A DNA stretch of 64,000 nucleotides from assembly GCF_905120465.1 (NCBI RefSeq), contig NZ_CAJHOF010000001.1, forward strand, positions 124,001 to 188,000. The letters are read 5' to 3'. The translations under genes were made by a program, and so were the position numbers. Numbering within the stretch: position 1 is the stretch's first letter; the number at the start of each line of letters is the position of its first letter. The notes under the pieces were generated by a model. That model was not told where the DNA came from. It was given only the letters and a program-made list of their open reading frames with translations, and did no database searches. Below, piece after piece: positions 26,121 through 36,195 of this stretch. This stretch comes from Campylobacter majalis (GTDB lineage: Bacteria > Campylobacterota > Campylobacteria > Campylobacterales > Campylobacteraceae).

Positions 26121-27082
26121 TAGTATATCCCAGTTGCAGTTCTTACATTTTGCATTATAGGCATAGCGATTTTTCGGGCTTTTTCAGCTCCTTGGCTTAG
26201 AATTTGCTCGACCTCTTTAGCATTGTTGCAATAATACTCAAATTTCTCTCTCGCGTCCTTAAAATACTCCCAAACAAGCTCGTTTAGATACATTTTAAAA
26301 TGCCCATGTCCCTCACCGCCACGCTCGTAACGAGCTTGCAAATCACGCTGCGCACCTTCATCTAAAAACAACTTTGCGATGTTATAGACATTGCAGTTTG
26401 CCCACTCTTTTGGGGCCTCAAGCGGTGTTGCATCGGTTACGATAGATGAGATTTGCTTTTTTAGAGTTTTTGCGTCGGCAAAAATATCTATAGTATTGCC
26501 GTAGCTTTTGCTCATCTTTGCACCGTCAGTTCCTGGCACAGTTGCGACATTTTCATCGACTTTATGCTTTGGAAGCTTTAAAATTTCACCGTGTTCGTTG
26601 TTAAATTTTATCGCGATATCACGTGCGATCTCGACATGCTGGATCTGATCCTTACCAACAGGCACAACATCAGCACCAAATAGCAAGATATCCGCTGCCA
26701 TCAGCACTGGATAACTAAAAAGCCCATGATTTGCAGCGATGCCTTTTGCGGTCTTGTCTTTGTAGCTGTGGGCGCGTTCAAGTAGTCCCATTGGCGTGTA
26801 TTGGCTTAGCACCCAGTAAAGCTCAAGTACCTCCTTTACATCGCTTTGCACCCAAAATGTAGATTTTTCTGGATCAATTCCTAGTGCTAAAAACGCAGCC
26901 GCTGCTTCAAGCGTATTTTGGCGTAAAATTTTAGCTTCACTAACTGAGGTCATCGCATGATAATTTGCGATAAACATAAACATTTCACTTGAATTTTGTG
27001 CATCTACCATCTGTTTAATCGAGGCAAAATAGTTGCCAAGGTGTAGCTTTCCGCTAGGTTGAAGCCCTGTTAATACTCTCAA
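26120..27082 (-). CDS. trpS: Tryptophanyl-tRNA synthetase
   Basis: Cytoplasmic class I aminoacyl-tRNA synthetase of 320 residues. The HIGH-type signature is GLQPSGKLHLGNYFA at the N-terminus and the KMSKS loop is seen as AKMSKSYGNTI. Length is usual for bacterial TrpRS. It lies between aroK (9-nt gap) and eptC (1-nt overlap) in a minus-strand operon der-aroK-trpS-eptC; the first three follow the C. jejuni order as I recall it. Confidence 0.97.
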   Translation of the reverse strand: MRVLTGLQPSGKLHLGNYFASIKQMVDAQNSSEMFMFIANYHAMTSVSEAKILRQNTLEAAAAFLALGIDPEKSTFWVQSDVKEVLELYWVLSQYTPMGLLERAHSYKDKTAKGIAANHGLFSYPVLMAADILLFGADVVPVGKDQIQHVEIARDIAIKFNNEHGEILKLPKHKVDENVATVPGTDGAKMSKSYGNTIDIFADAKTLKKQISSIVTDATPLEAPKEWANCNVYNIAKLFLDEGAQRDLQARYERGGEGHGHFKMYLNELVWEYFKDAREKFEYYCNNAKEVEQILSQGAEKARKIAMPIMQNVRTATGIY

Positions 27083-27091
27083 TCTCTCTCC

Positions 27092-27643
27092 TTATTTTTC
27101 TAAACTTAATTTATCAATTATCTCATCTGATATCTGTTGTGGTGTTTTATTTTCAACATCTATAATGATGTCAGCCTTGCTTTCATATAAACTCTCTCTA
27201 GCATTATGAAGCTCTTTTGCTTTATCTAAGTCTCTTAAAAGCGGTCTTTTTGCAAATTTTTTATCGCTGTTTTCGCTGTTTTTTAAGCGATTTATAATCG
27301 CTTCAAAGCTTGATTTTAAATAAATTACTTTGCCTATTTTGTTTAGTTTTTTTACTTTAGCAAAGCCGCCTCCAGTTGAAATGATGGCATTTTTAACGTT
27401 TTTAGATAAAAATTTTGCCAAATCTTTTTCAAGATTTCTAAAATACTCTTCGCCGTTTTTAGCAAAAATTTCAGATATTTTTAAATTTTCTTTACTCTCT
27501 ATCAAATCATCACAATCAAGCGTAAATCGCCCAAGCTCTTTGCTTAGCTCACGCGCAATAGTGCCTTTGCCAACGCCCATAAAGCCGATTAAGACTATAT
27601 TTTCACGGCTTTTTTTAGGTTTTTGCTTTAAATTTTCACTCAT
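27092..27643 (-). CDS. aroK: Shikimate kinase
   Basis: Phosphorylates shikimate in aromatic amino-acid/chorismate synthesis. It is 183 residues from the chosen ATG ([20 protein letters not shown]). Walker A is GFMGVGKGT, with an Asp pair DCDDLIE for shikimate binding and an [10 protein letters not shown] motif. The ATG at 27643 lies just inside the end of der (8-nt overlap); the open frame extends upstream but only into der sequence. An N-terminal extension of about 15 residues precedes the kinase core. Confidence 0.93.
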   Translation of the reverse strand: MSENLKQKPKKSRENIVLIGFMGVGKGTIARELSKELGRFTLDCDDLIESKENLKISEIFAKNGEEYFRNLEKDLAKFLSKNVKNAIISTGGGFAKVKKLNKIGKVIYLKSSFEAIINRLKNSENSDKKFAKRPLLRDLDKAKELHNARESLYESKADIIIDVENKTPQQISDEIIDKLSLEK

Positions 27644-29030
27644 TTTCGCTACTCTCATCGCTATTTTCACCGCGTTTTTTCGGCACAAAAACAAGTGGCA
27701 CACCGCTTAACTCAAAACTATCTCTAAGCTTATTTGCAAGATAGCGCTTATAGCTAAAATGCAAAGCTCTAGGGCGATTCATAATAAGTGCTATACGTGG
27801 CGGAGCAAAACCAAACTGCACAGCATAGTAAATTTTAACGCTTCTGCCTTTATCGTGTGGAAGTGGATGTGTTTTTGTGGCTTCATTTATTGCTTCATTT
27901 AGTTTTGATGTCTGCAATTTTTGTGTAAAATTACGATAAACACTTAGTATCAAATCATAAAGTTTATGCACTCTTTTGCCGCCAAGTGCCGAAACACTAA
28001 TAATTGGCGCGTAAGCTAAAAATTTAAACCTATAGCGTATATCTTTGCAAAGCTCATCAAACTCAATCTTGCTCTTATCCCACTTATTTAGCACAATTAT
28101 CATACCAAGCTCAAATTTAGACGCAACTCCAGCTATACGCTCATCAAGCTCACTAAGCGGCTCTGAGCTATCTAGCACAAGCAAAGCGATATCTGTTTTT
28201 TCAAGCACTTTTTGTGTGCGATTTAACGCATATCGCTCGATGCCATCTATCTTGCCACGACGCCTAATCCCAGCCGTATCGACAAACTCATAAATCCGCC
28301 CATCATGCTCATAAATTTCATTAACCGGATCTATCGTCGTTCCAGCTACATCGCTAACTACTGCTCTTGAATCCTTTACAAGTGCATTTAAAAGGCTTGA
28401 TTTACCGACATTTACGCGCCCTACTATACCTACACGGATATTTTTATCTTCGTAGTTTTCACTCTTGCTAAGCTCACCATCATCATCAAAATTTTCTAAA
28501 AAATCATCAAAATCATCATTGCCATCATCTGGCTTTATCAAATTGGTTTTTAGGTGCTTGTGTATCCACTGCACAAGCTCATCAACGCCAGTAGCATGAG
28601 AAACTGATATATGAAAAACATCCTTTGCACCAAAACTTATAAATTCCCACGCTCTAGCTTCATCTTTTTTGCTATCTACCTTATTTATAACAAGTGCAAT
28701 TGGTAGATTTAATCCGCTTAGCGAATAAAAAAGCTCTTTATCTTCATCGCTTGGCATAAATTTAGCATCAACCATATAGATGATAATATCGGCATTTTTA
28801 GCCTCGTCAAGTGTTTTAATCTTTACATTACGAAACAACTCAGAGCTATCATCAAGTCCGCCACTATCTATTAAAATGCAACTTTTATCATATATTTGAA
28901 TCTGAGTTTTATTAGTATCTCTTGTGGTTCCTGCTACATCGCTAGTAATAGCTATACGCTCACGAGCCAGGCGATTAAATAACGAGCTTTTGCCTACATT
29001 TGGCTTTCCGACTAATATTACTTTTTGCAT
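27636..29030 (-). CDS. der: Ribosome-assembly GTPase Der (EngA)
   Basis: Double GTPase needed for 50S subunit maturation, 464 residues. Two G domains in tandem are visible: GKPNVGKSS near residue 8 with NKVD, and GRVNVGKSS near 204 with NKWD. A KH-like C-terminal domain follows. Between them is an acidic linker ([20 protein letters not shown]) typical of some Campylobacterota. First gene of the minus-strand operon der-aroK-trpS-eptC. Confidence 0.97.
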   Translation of the reverse strand: MQKVILVGKPNVGKSSLFNRLARERIAITSDVAGTTRDTNKTQIQIYDKSCILIDSGGLDDSSELFRNVKIKTLDEAKNADIIIYMVDAKFMPSDEDKELFYSLSGLNLPIALVINKVDSKKDEARAWEFISFGAKDVFHISVSHATGVDELVQWIHKHLKTNLIKPDDGNDDFDDFLENFDDDGELSKSENYEDKNIRVGIVGRVNVGKSSLLNALVKDSRAVVSDVAGTTIDPVNEIYEHDGRIYEFVDTAGIRRRGKIDGIERYALNRTQKVLEKTDIALLVLDSSEPLSELDERIAGVASKFELGMIIVLNKWDKSKIEFDELCKDIRYRFKFLAYAPIISVSALGGKRVHKLYDLILSVYRNFTQKLQTSKLNEAINEATKTHPLPHDKGRSVKIYYAVQFGFAPPRIALIMNRPRALHFSYKRYLANKLRDSFELSGVPLVFVPKKRGENSDESSENE

Positions 29031-29130
29031 ATTTTTCCTTTTATTTATGCATTAATTATACATTAACACTTATAAAATTAAGCAAAATTTCACTAAAATA
29101 TTGCCTTTTTAAGTTAAAGGTAAAATTTCA

Positions 29131-30018
29131 TTGCACAAATTAATAATTAAAAACTTAGGCATTTATTATATGCTAATTGCTTGTATGATGTTTGCTTTCA
29201 CTGGTGCTTGTGCCAAAATTTTAGGCTCACACATGCCATCAATTGAGGTTGTGTTTTTTAGAAATTTAGTAGGACTTGGCATAGTCGTATATGCGTTGTT
29301 TAAATTTAAACAAGCTCATGTCGGCGGACACTTTTGGCTACTTATGTTTCGCGGATTTATCGGCACAATGGCGATGTTTGCTTTTTTTTATAACGTCGCT
29401 CATATCAACCTTGCAGCGGCTTTTACATTTTCTAAAACTAGTCCTATTTTTACAGCTATAATAGCTGCGATCGTTTTTAAAGAAGCATTAAGCTATAAGG
29501 GTTGGAGTGCGATATGTCTTGGTTTTATAGGGATTTTGCTAATAATTCAGCCAAATTTAGGCATAAGCAAAACAGACCTGATTGGCATATGGAGCGGAAT
29601 TGGTGCAGCTATGGCATACACAAGCGTTAGAGAACTCAAAAAAAGCTACTCGACAAATACAATCGTGTTTGTTTTTATGTGTTGGGGGACGGCGCTGCCT
29701 ATTATTTTTATGAGCATGGCTGAATTTATCGCATATGAGCCACTTGATTTTTTACTATCTAAATTTGTTATGCCAAGCATTCATAGTATTTTTTTTATAG
29801 TGCTTATGGGCGTTAGTGGGTATTTTTTTCAAGTGTATATGACTAAGTCTTACGCAGTCGCAAAAAAGGCTGGTGTAGTAGCAGCCGTAAGCTATGCGGA
29901 TGTTATTTTTACCTTAATTATTGGATATTTTATGGGCGATAGTTTGCCAAATTTAGTTGCATTTTTTGGTATAATGCTAGTCATTTTAAGCGGAATAATC
30001 GTAGTAAGGGAGAAGTAA
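29131..30018 (+). CDS. EamA/DMT-family transporter
   Basis: Membrane transporter of 295 residues with about ten predicted helices in two EamA repeats (for example [12 protein letters not shown] early, [14 protein letters not shown] at the end). The substrate is not predictable. The start is taken as TTG at 29131 because AAAGG lies about 10 nt upstream and the reading starts with a basic segment (HKLIIKNLG); the first ATG is 39 nt downstream at 29170. Its stop codon overlaps the kdsA start (TAATG). Confidence 0.82.
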   Translation: MHKLIIKNLGIYYMLIACMMFAFTGACAKILGSHMPSIEVVFFRNLVGLGIVVYALFKFKQAHVGGHFWLLMFRGFIGTMAMFAFFYNVAHINLAAAFTFSKTSPIFTAIIAAIVFKEALSYKGWSAICLGFIGILLIIQPNLGISKTDLIGIWSGIGAAMAYTSVRELKKSYSTNTIVFVFMCWGTALPIIFMSMAEFIAYEPLDFLLSKFVMPSIHSIFFIVLMGVSGYFFQVYMTKSYAVAKKAGVVAAVSYADVIFTLIIGYFMGDSLPNLVAFFGIMLVILSGIIVVREK

Positions 30019-30824
30019 TGATACTAATAGCAGGACCGTGTGCGATAGAGAGCGAAGAGCTTGTGATGACAGTCGCTGAGCGGTTAGTGAAATTTAATGA
30101 AGATAGCAGGATAGATTTTTATTTTAAATCAAGTTTTGATAAGGCAAATCGCACAAGCATTAGCTCATTTCGCGGTCCCGGTCTTGAAAAGGGTTGCGAA
30201 ATTTTGGCTCGTGTGAAGGAAAAATTTGGCTTTAAGATAGTTACTGACATTCACGAAAGCTATCAAGCATCGCCCGTGGGCGAGGTGGCTGATGTGGTGC
30301 AAATACCAGCGTTTTTGTGTCGTCAAACCGATCTATTGGTAGCAGCAGCAAAAACAAAAGCGGTCGTAAATATCAAAAAAGGGCAGTTTTTAGCAGCATC
30401 GGCTATGAAGCACTCGGTTAAAAAGGTTCTTGAAACGCGTGGAATTTCAAGTGATGGATATGATGTGGCGAAGGAAAATGGCGTATGGCTGTGTGAAAGA
30501 GGAAGCACATTTGGGTATGGAAATTTAGTCGTGGATATGCGAAATCTCGTTCTTATGCGTGAGTTTGCACCTGTGATTTTTGACGCAACTCACAGCGTGC
30601 AAATGCCATCGGCCTTAGGTGAAAAAAGTGGCGGAGACGCTAGATTTGTGCCATATCTTGCTAGAGCAGCAGCAAGTGTGGGCGTGGATGGATTTTTTTA
30701 CGAAACGCATATAAATCCTTGCGAAGCGATGTGCGATGGACCAAATATGCTAAATCTTGATGAGCTTGAAAAAGTAGTCGAGCAGACACTAAAAATAGAA
30801 GAAATTTTAAAGGAAGCAAAATGA
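30018..30824 (+). CDS. kdsA: 3-deoxy-D-manno-octulosonate 8-phosphate synthase
   Basis: Condenses arabinose 5-phosphate with phosphoenolpyruvate to KDO-8-phosphate for the lipid A-core. It is 268 residues with the characteristic start [14 protein letters not shown], then [17 protein letters not shown] and [16 protein letters not shown]. Start overlaps the transporter stop by 1 nt and its stop overlaps the next start (ATGA). The C-terminal codons fall in a 24-bp sequence repeated before ribH. Confidence 0.97.
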   Translation: MILIAGPCAIESEELVMTVAERLVKFNEDSRIDFYFKSSFDKANRTSISSFRGPGLEKGCEILARVKEKFGFKIVTDIHESYQASPVGEVADVVQIPAFLCRQTDLLVAAAKTKAVVNIKKGQFLAASAMKHSVKKVLETRGISSDGYDVAKENGVWLCERGSTFGYGNLVVDMRNLVLMREFAPVIFDATHSVQMPSALGEKSGGDARFVPYLARAAASVGVDGFFYETHINPCEAMCDGPNMLNLDELEKVVEQTLKIEEILKEAK

Positions 30825-30825
30825 A
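30802..30825 (+). repeat. 24-bp direct repeat, copy 1 (end of kdsA/start of lipoprotein)
   Basis: Identical over 24 bases to 31331-31354 and contains the ribosome site AAAGGAAGC and an ATG. Together the two copies bracket the lipoprotein gene with a unit of 529 bp. Confidence 0.9.
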
Positions 30826-31339
30826 AAATATTATAACATTTATCTTTGCTACAATATTTTTAGTTGGTTGCGGACAAAACCAGCCAAAAGTGCCAACTGC
30901 AAGCGCTTTTAAATTTGATAAGATAGACTATACTCATATCCAATATCATCAGCCTACAAAATTTACATATCAAAGCCCACAAGATGTTGAAAAAAAATAT
31001 AACGAGCAAATTTTAGATGCATTACAAAATAACAATTTACTAGATCAAAACTCGACAGATGAGCTTAAAATTTCAATAAAACATCAAAGAGAATTTGGTG
31101 GTGAGGCAACACCTTTAAAAAGTGACAGAATGGGAAATATCTGGCTTTATTACAATATACAAATTATCAGAAATGGTGAGATTTTAAGAAATTATACATC
31201 ATCAAGAGAGCGCTACGATCCGGGATTTTTTGGTAATTTAAAAACAATAGCGATGCAAAATACAGATGACAAGCTAGAAAATGATGCTATATCGGCTATG
31301 GCACGTCATATTATAAAAATAATTAAAGAAAAATTTTAA
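30821..31339 (+). CDS. Hypothetical lipoprotein inserted between kdsA and ribH
   Basis: Predicted outer- or inner-membrane lipoprotein of 172 residues: signal [15 protein letters not shown] and lipobox VGCG (Cys17). The mature part is Gln/Asn-rich with no family recognised. Its ATG overlaps the kdsA stop (ATGA), and an identical 24-bp sequence covers its own start region and the ribH start region. In C. jejuni I recall kdsA followed directly by ribH, so this gene looks like an insertion by a duplication-type event. Confidence 0.82.
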   Translation: MKNIITFIFATIFLVGCGQNQPKVPTASAFKFDKIDYTHIQYHQPTKFTYQSPQDVEKKYNEQILDALQNNNLLDQNSTDELKISIKHQREFGGEATPLKSDRMGNIWLYYNIQIIRNGEILRNYTSSRERYDPGFFGNLKTIAMQNTDDKLENDAISAMARHIIKIIKEKF

Positions 31340-31354
31340 AGGAAGCAAAATGAA
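31331..31354 (+). repeat. 24-bp direct repeat, copy 2 (end of lipoprotein/start of ribH)
   Basis: Second copy of the sequence at 30802-30825. It supplies the ribosome site and start codon of ribH, and its first part overlaps the lipoprotein stop codon. Confidence 0.9.
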
Positions 31355-31820
31355 CATAATCGAAGGAAATTTAGCCCTAAACGGCAAGGAAAAGATCGCA
31401 ATCATAAACGCTAGGTTTAATCACATCATCACAGATCGCTTGGTAGAGGGTGCAAAAGATGCGTTTTTACGCCATGGCGGCGATGAGAAAAACTTAAGCC
31501 TTATTTTGGTGCCTGGTGCTTTTGAGATACCAATGGCACTACAAAAGGCACTTGAGAGTGGAAAATTTGACGCTGTTTGCTGTGTGGGAGCGGTGATTCG
31601 TGGCTCAACTCCGCACTTTGACTATGTATCGGCTGAAACCACAAAAGGTATAGCAAATGTAACGCTAAAATACGGTAAGCCAGTAACATTTGGTGTGCTA
31701 ACAGTCGATAGTATCGAGCAAGCGATAGAGCGAGCAGGCTCAAAGGCTGGAAATAAGGGCTTTGAAGCGATGACTGGCGTTATAGAAATGCTAAGTCTTT
31801 ATAGAAATTTAAAGGCGTAA
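31350..31820 (+). CDS. ribH: 6,7-dimethyl-8-ribityllumazine synthase
   Basis: Penultimate enzyme of riboflavin synthesis, 156 residues, normally forming an icosahedral capsid. Diagnostic segments: [41 protein letters not shown] and [12 protein letters not shown]. Preceded by AAAGGAAGC (part of the direct repeat). nusB starts 1 nt after its stop. Confidence 0.97.
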   Translation: MNIIEGNLALNGKEKIAIINARFNHIITDRLVEGAKDAFLRHGGDEKNLSLILVPGAFEIPMALQKALESGKFDAVCCVGAVIRGSTPHFDYVSAETTKGIANVTLKYGKPVTFGVLTVDSIEQAIERAGSKAGNKGFEAMTGVIEMLSLYRNLKA

Positions 31821-31821
31821 A

Positions 31822-32208
31822 ATGGCGACACGTCATCAAGCAAGAGAGGCAATAATATCCCTTTTATACGCATATGAAATGGGCACAAATAGCGATGAAT
31901 TTACAAGTGAATTTTTAGAAGAAAAAAAGATACGAAACGAAAGAAGAAATGACGCCATAAAAGCTTTTGACGAAATTTTAGCAAAACAACAAGAAATAGA
32001 TGAGATTATAAAAGCAAACTTAAAAGATAACGACTTAGAAAAAGTTGGCATGGTTGAAAGAGCAATACTTAGGTTAGGCATTTATGAGATGAAATACTTA
32101 AAAATCGATAGACCAGTTATCATAAACGAAGCTATTGAGTTAGCAAAAGAGCTATGTTCAGACTCAAGTCCAAGATTTATAAATGGCGTACTGGCAAATA
32201 TAAAATAA
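31822..32208 (+). CDS. nusB: Transcription antitermination factor NusB
   Basis: All-helical RNA-binding antitermination factor for rRNA operons, 128 residues. The start [20 protein letters not shown] and the C-terminal [16 protein letters not shown] plus FINGVLANI are typical. Located directly after ribH, an arrangement common in bacteria and in C. jejuni. Confidence 0.95.
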   Translation: MATRHQAREAIISLLYAYEMGTNSDEFTSEFLEEKKIRNERRNDAIKAFDEILAKQQEIDEIIKANLKDNDLEKVGMVERAILRLGIYEMKYLKIDRPVIINEAIELAKELCSDSSPRFINGVLANIK

Positions 32209-32220
32209 TTAGGATAAGAT

Positions 32221-33336
32221 GTGGATTATTACGAAATACTTGAAATACCGCGTTCAGCAAGTGCTGACGAGATAAAAAAAGCATATAGGAAATTGGCATT
32301 AAAATATCATCCAGATAGAAATCAAGGCGACAAAGAAGCCGAGGATAAATTTAAACAAGTCAATGAAGCCTATCAAGTGCTAAGCGATGAAGAGAAGCGA
32401 AGTATGTATGATAGATACGGCAAAGATGGCTTAAATCAGGCTGGTGGCTTTGGTGGGTTTGGTTCGGCTGGATTTGATTTTGATGATATTAGCGATGTGT
32501 TTAGCTCATTTTTTGGGGGTGGCGGACGCACTCGTGCAAAAAGAAATCTTGATAAATATCCAGCCGATTTAGAAATTTCAATAACGATTGATTTTAACGA
32601 AGCGGTTTTTGGTTGTGAAAAAGAGATACAATACACCAGTAAAACGCCATGTAAAAAATGTAACGGCACAGGTAGCAAAGACGGCAAACGAACAACATGT
32701 CCGCACTGTGGCGGCAAGGGTAGGATAGCCCAAACACGTGGATTTATGCAATTTGTGCAAGACTGTCATCATTGTGGCGGAACTGGCGAAATTATAAAAG
32801 AAAAATGCGATAGCTGTAAGGGCAAAGCATACGAAGAGCAAAAACAAAGTCTTAAAATCAACATTCCAGAAGGTATTGATGATGGAATGCGTATGCGAGT
32901 AAGTGGCAAAGGCAACAAAACAACAAGTGGTGCGATGGGCGATTTGTATGTGGTTATAAATGTAAAACAAGATGAATTTTTTGTAAGACACAATGACGAT
33001 ATTTACGTGGAAATTCCAGTATTTTTTACTCAAGCTGCACTTGGCGAAAGCATAAGCATACCAACATTAAGAGGCGAAAAAAAGCTAGATTTACCAGTTG
33101 GAGCAAAAGACAAACAGCAATTTGTTTTTGAAAATGAGGGCGTAAAGAGTGTAAATTCTAAATATTACGGAAATTTCGTAGTGCAAATATCAGTTCAAAC
33201 ACCTAAAAAACTAAGCGATGAACAAATAGAACTTCTAAAAAAACTACAAGAAAGCTTTGGGATTAAAAGCGGCGAAAGCACCAAAAATCATGAAAGTGTA
33301 TTTGATAAAATTAAAAGCTGGTTTAGCGGTGAATAA
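32221..33336 (+). CDS. dnaJ: Chaperone DnaJ
   Basis: Hsp40 co-chaperone of DnaK, 371 residues. The J-domain has the HPD motif (YHPDRN) near residue 33, followed by a Gly/Phe-rich linker and a zinc finger with four CXXCXGX repeats ([32 protein letters not shown]). The last repeat ends in Ala rather than Gly. Start is GTG at 32221, 12 nt after nusB, with AGGATAAG just upstream. A 13-bp hairpin begins at its stop codon. Confidence 0.96.
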   Translation: MDYYEILEIPRSASADEIKKAYRKLALKYHPDRNQGDKEAEDKFKQVNEAYQVLSDEEKRSMYDRYGKDGLNQAGGFGGFGSAGFDFDDISDVFSSFFGGGGRTRAKRNLDKYPADLEISITIDFNEAVFGCEKEIQYTSKTPCKKCNGTGSKDGKRTTCPHCGGKGRIAQTRGFMQFVQDCHHCGGTGEIIKEKCDSCKGKAYEEQKQSLKINIPEGIDDGMRMRVSGKGNKTTSGAMGDLYVVINVKQDEFFVRHNDDIYVEIPVFFTQAALGESISIPTLRGEKKLDLPVGAKDKQQFVFENEGVKSVNSKYYGNFVVQISVQTPKKLSDEQIELLKKLQESFGIKSGESTKNHESVFDKIKSWFSGE

Positions 33337-33366
33337 ATTTAAGGGATTAAATATCCCTTAAATTTA
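33334..33366 (+). terminator. Hairpin at the dnaJ stop codon
   Basis: Perfect 13-bp inverted repeat TAAATTTAAGGGA / TCCCTTAAATTTA with a 7-nt loop, beginning in the stop codon itself. Downstream sequence is AT-rich but without a T-run. Confidence 0.6.
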
Positions 33367-33553
33367 AATCAAACTAGATAATTTTTAGCCACTCTCAATC
33401 CCAACCCAATCTTAATTTATTCTTGCTATTTTAATAAAACTTTATACAAATTTTATTGATTTTGTATTAATTTCATATCTTTTAAATAAATATAAATTTT
33501 AATAAATCTTTATATTTAAATAGCAAACAAGTAAAACAATAGATTTATTTATT

Positions 33554-33713
33554 GTGCTTTAGCACCATTTTTAAAAAACTTGGTAGCAACTGCAAGAAAA
33601 GCCAAATAAAGCCACTCACAAAGTGATGCTTATTTAAACTTCTTAAGTTTAAATAATAAAGATAGCCACCGTAAGACAGACTAAGTAAATACTTGCTAAG
33701 CAATAAAGTATTT
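33554..33713 (+). ncRNA. Candidate structured RNA: run of hairpins
   Basis: Three clear hairpins in 160 bases: GTGC-TTTA-GCAC (33554-33565), a perfect 12-bp stem with 3-nt loop (33630-33656) and a bulged stem AAATAC / GTATTT with inner TTGC / GCAA (33687-33713). A short CACT / AGTG stem lies between the first two. No match to a known RNA family recognised. Confidence 0.25.
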
Positions 33714-33852
33714 TAAGCCATAACAACAAAATTTATAAAAATATTTTAAAAATGTTTAAAATTCTTCAAATTTTGTCTTTTAAATTTTAAGTTTTTATAT
33801 ATTTATTTTCATCATTATCATAGCAATTAAAAGTTTTTAATTATACTTTTGT

Positions 33853-33869
33853 TTGGCATAAAGCTTGCA
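33853..33869 (+). promoter_or_regulatory. Sigma-54-type promoter candidate
   Basis: TTGGCATAAAGCTTGCA has the GG (33855-33856) and GC (33867-33868) separated by exactly 10 bases, with TTGGCA and TTGCA contexts matching the -24/-12 consensus. It points toward cstA but lies about 400 bp upstream, with no gene in between. Confidence 0.45.
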
Positions 33870-34210
33870 AAAACTTTTTTTTAGACGACTTTAAAGCATA
33901 TTAAACACAATTTTTCATCTTTTGCCATCTAAATTTTAAACTATTTAATTTATCTTAGTTTTGTAAATTTAACTAGCACCTATTAAGATAAATACTAATT
34001 ATTTGCTTACGTATTTGCTTTAGTCTCTTGCATAACCAGCGTCAATGCAATTTTAATCAAGCTCAGCTTTGCAAATTTTATAAATTTAGCCATTTAATAT
34101 GAGTAAATTTATAAAAAATACATCCAATTTCCAAGACATATAAAGATAAATGTGTATTTATGACACAAAAACAGTAAAAATTAAGACATGAGTAAATTTT
34201 TGAATAAATT

Positions 34211-34259
34211 TAATGTTACATTAAAGATATGTTATTTTATAATTATAATGTTATATTAA
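34211..34259 (+). promoter_or_regulatory. Twin palindromes upstream of cstA
   Basis: TAATGTTACATTA at 34211-34223 is a perfect palindrome about a central T. TAATGTTATATTA at 34246-34258 is the same with one change. Centres are 35 bp apart and the second ends 16 nt before the start codon. Candidate operator for a dimeric regulator of the cstA operon. Confidence 0.45.
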
Positions 34260-34274
34260 TACAAGGAGCAAATC

Positions 34275-35945
34275 ATGAATGCCTTAGCGTTAATGACAAT
34301 AGGATTTGCGTTTTTTGCTTTTGGCTTTTTCTTTTATTCTCGTTATATTGCGGATAAAATTTTAAAGCTAGATCCAAATTTTACCCCACCATCAAAAGAG
34401 TTTGAAGATGGTGTGGATTTTGTCCCAACAAACAAATTTGTCCTTTGGGGGCATCACTTTACATCAGTGGCTGGTGCAGCACCTATCGTAGGTCCTGCTA
34501 TAGCTGTGATTTGGGGTTGGGCACCAGCTTTTATATGGGTTTTACTCGGAACAGTTTTTATCGCTGGTGTGCATGATATGAGTGCCATTTGGGCAAGTGT
34601 GCGAAACAAAGGCTACTCTATAGGCACAATCTCAGGACAAATTTTAAGCAAACGAGCTAGAAGCCTTATGATGGTTGTTATTTTTTTACTGCTTCTTATG
34701 GTAAATGCCGTATTTGCAGTGGTTATCGCTGGCATGATGATTAAAACTCCTTCATCGGTCTTGCCTGTATGGGGAGCGTTGGTTGTAGCGTTTTTCATAG
34801 GTCAAGCGATATATAAATTTAAACTAAACTTACCATTAGTTTCGTTAGTTGGCGTTATCGCACTATATGCCTTAATCTACTTAGGGCCACAATACCCTAT
34901 TGCTTTACCAGATACGGTTATGGGCTTAGACGCAAATGCTGCATGGATTATTTTGCTATTTATTTATGCTGCGGTTGCATCGTTGCTTCCTGTTTGGATG
35001 CTACTTCAGCCACGCGATTACATAAATGGCTTACAACTTTTTGTCGGACTTTTTGCACTATATTTTTCGTTTATAGTAGTGTCTCCAGATATCGTTGCAC
35101 CAGCATTTAACAGCAACGTCCCGGCTGGAACACCTTCGCTTTTTCCGCTGCTATTTGTAACAATTGCTTGCGGTGCGATATCTGGTTTTCACGGACTTGT
35201 TTCAACTGGCACAACAGCTAAACAAATCAAGTGCGAACCAGATGCTAGATTTGTCGGATACTTTGGTGCTGTTGGCGAAGGATTACTTGCATTAGCGGCT
35301 ATTTTAGCTGTTAGTGCTGGGTTTGCGTCAATGGCCGAATGGGAGAGTGTTTATACGAAATTTGGTGCAGGTGGCATAGGTGCGTTTATAGATGGAGGCG
35401 GTAAAATTTTAAGCATGGGCATCGGCATAAGCCCTGAAATTTCAGCAACAATGCTAACAGTTATGGCGGCACTTTTTGCAGGCACTACTATGGATACAGG
35501 CGTAAGACTTCAACGATATATTTTTCAAGAATGGGGCGATGTTTATAATCTAAATTTACTTAAAAAAGGTTGGGTTGCGACACTATTTGCTGTTGGTTCA
35601 TGCTTACTTTTAGCTTTTGGAGCTGGTGGTGCAGATGGCAAAGGCGGTATGATTATATGGCCTTTATTTGGCACGACAAATCAACTAATGGCAGGTTTAA
35701 CACTGCTAATTATCACTGTTATGGTAATGCGACAAAAAGGCAAAATTCGCTACACGTTAGTGCCGCTTTTGTTTTTGTTGTTTGTCACGACATACGGCTT
35801 GTTGCTTCAATTAGTCGATTTTTACAACAAACAAAACTGGCTACTTATCGTGCTTGATTGTGTGATTCTAATAGCGACTATAATGGTGTGCTTGGAGAGT
35901 TTTTCAGTGCTTAAAAAGGCGTTTAACAAAGATGAGTTTAAGTGA
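34275..35945 (+). CDS. cstA: CstA-family carbon-starvation/peptide or pyruvate transporter
   Basis: Polytopic inner-membrane transporter of 556 residues with about 14 helices. Family motifs include PSKEFEDGVDFVPTNKFVLW, GHHFTSVAGAAPIVGPAIAV, AGVHDMSAIWASVRNKG and FGTTNQLMAGLTL. E. coli CstA and the C. jejuni orthologue are about 700 residues, so this belongs to a shorter CstA branch. Relatives import peptides or pyruvate; the substrate here is not decided. RBS ACAAGGAGC. It overlaps the next gene by 14 nt and forms an operon with it and an ArsA-like ATPase. Confidence 0.88.
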   Translation: MNALALMTIGFAFFAFGFFFYSRYIADKILKLDPNFTPPSKEFEDGVDFVPTNKFVLWGHHFTSVAGAAPIVGPAIAVIWGWAPAFIWVLLGTVFIAGVHDMSAIWASVRNKGYSIGTISGQILSKRARSLMMVVIFLLLLMVNAVFAVVIAGMMIKTPSSVLPVWGALVVAFFIGQAIYKFKLNLPLVSLVGVIALYALIYLGPQYPIALPDTVMGLDANAAWIILLFIYAAVASLLPVWMLLQPRDYINGLQLFVGLFALYFSFIVVSPDIVAPAFNSNVPAGTPSLFPLLFVTIACGAISGFHGLVSTGTTAKQIKCEPDARFVGYFGAVGEGLLALAAILAVSAGFASMAEWESVYTKFGAGGIGAFIDGGGKILSMGIGISPEISATMLTVMAALFAGTTMDTGVRLQRYIFQEWGDVYNLNLLKKGWVATLFAVGSCLLLAFGAGGADGKGGMIIWPLFGTTNQLMAGLTLLIITVMVMRQKGKIRYTLVPLLFLLFVTTYGLLLQLVDFYNKQNWLLIVLDCVILIATIMVCLESFSVLKKAFNKDEFK

Positions 35946-36195
35946 AAATTTTAAGGCATTTTTGCAGGGGCTTGATGAGTTTTACAAAGCCCCTTACAGA
36001 GCCGCACTAACCAAAAGTTATCAAGAAGAAGGCGACTTTTTCATGATATTAGCATTTGCTGAGAGCTTGGGTGTAGAAAATCCAGCGAGTTTTTATACGC
36101 TTGAGCTTTTGCCTTTTTTACTTGAAGAATTTCATGCATGGCACAAACGTGCTGGTATGCAAAACTCGCCAATAGAGCATTTTGGATGTTGCTAA
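35932..36195 (+). CDS. Small cory-CC-star-type protein ending in Cys-Cys
   Basis: Protein of 87 residues, no signal peptide, conserved-looking core FYKAPYRAALTKSYQEEGDF and LLPFLLEEFHAWHKRAGM, ending FGCC immediately before the stop. The terminal CC matches what is called cory-CC-star protein, a small family I recall being found beside ArsA-type ATPases and CstA. The start overlaps cstA by 14 nt and the stop overlaps the next ATG (TAATG). Function unknown; the terminal cysteines could bind a metal or be modified. Confidence 0.75.
   Translation: MSLSENFKAFLQGLDEFYKAPYRAALTKSYQEEGDFFMILAFAESLGVENPASFYTLELLPFLLEEFHAWHKRAGMQNSPIEHFGCC

Larger units (their letters stand above)
33367..34274 (+). 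other. Non-coding region of about 900 bp upstream of cstA
   Basis: No supportable open frame. It carries a series of short hairpins (33554-33713), a sigma-54-like promoter (33855-33868) and two palindromes next to cstA. The hairpin cluster and promoter suggest untranslated RNA, unproven. Confidence 0.5.
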
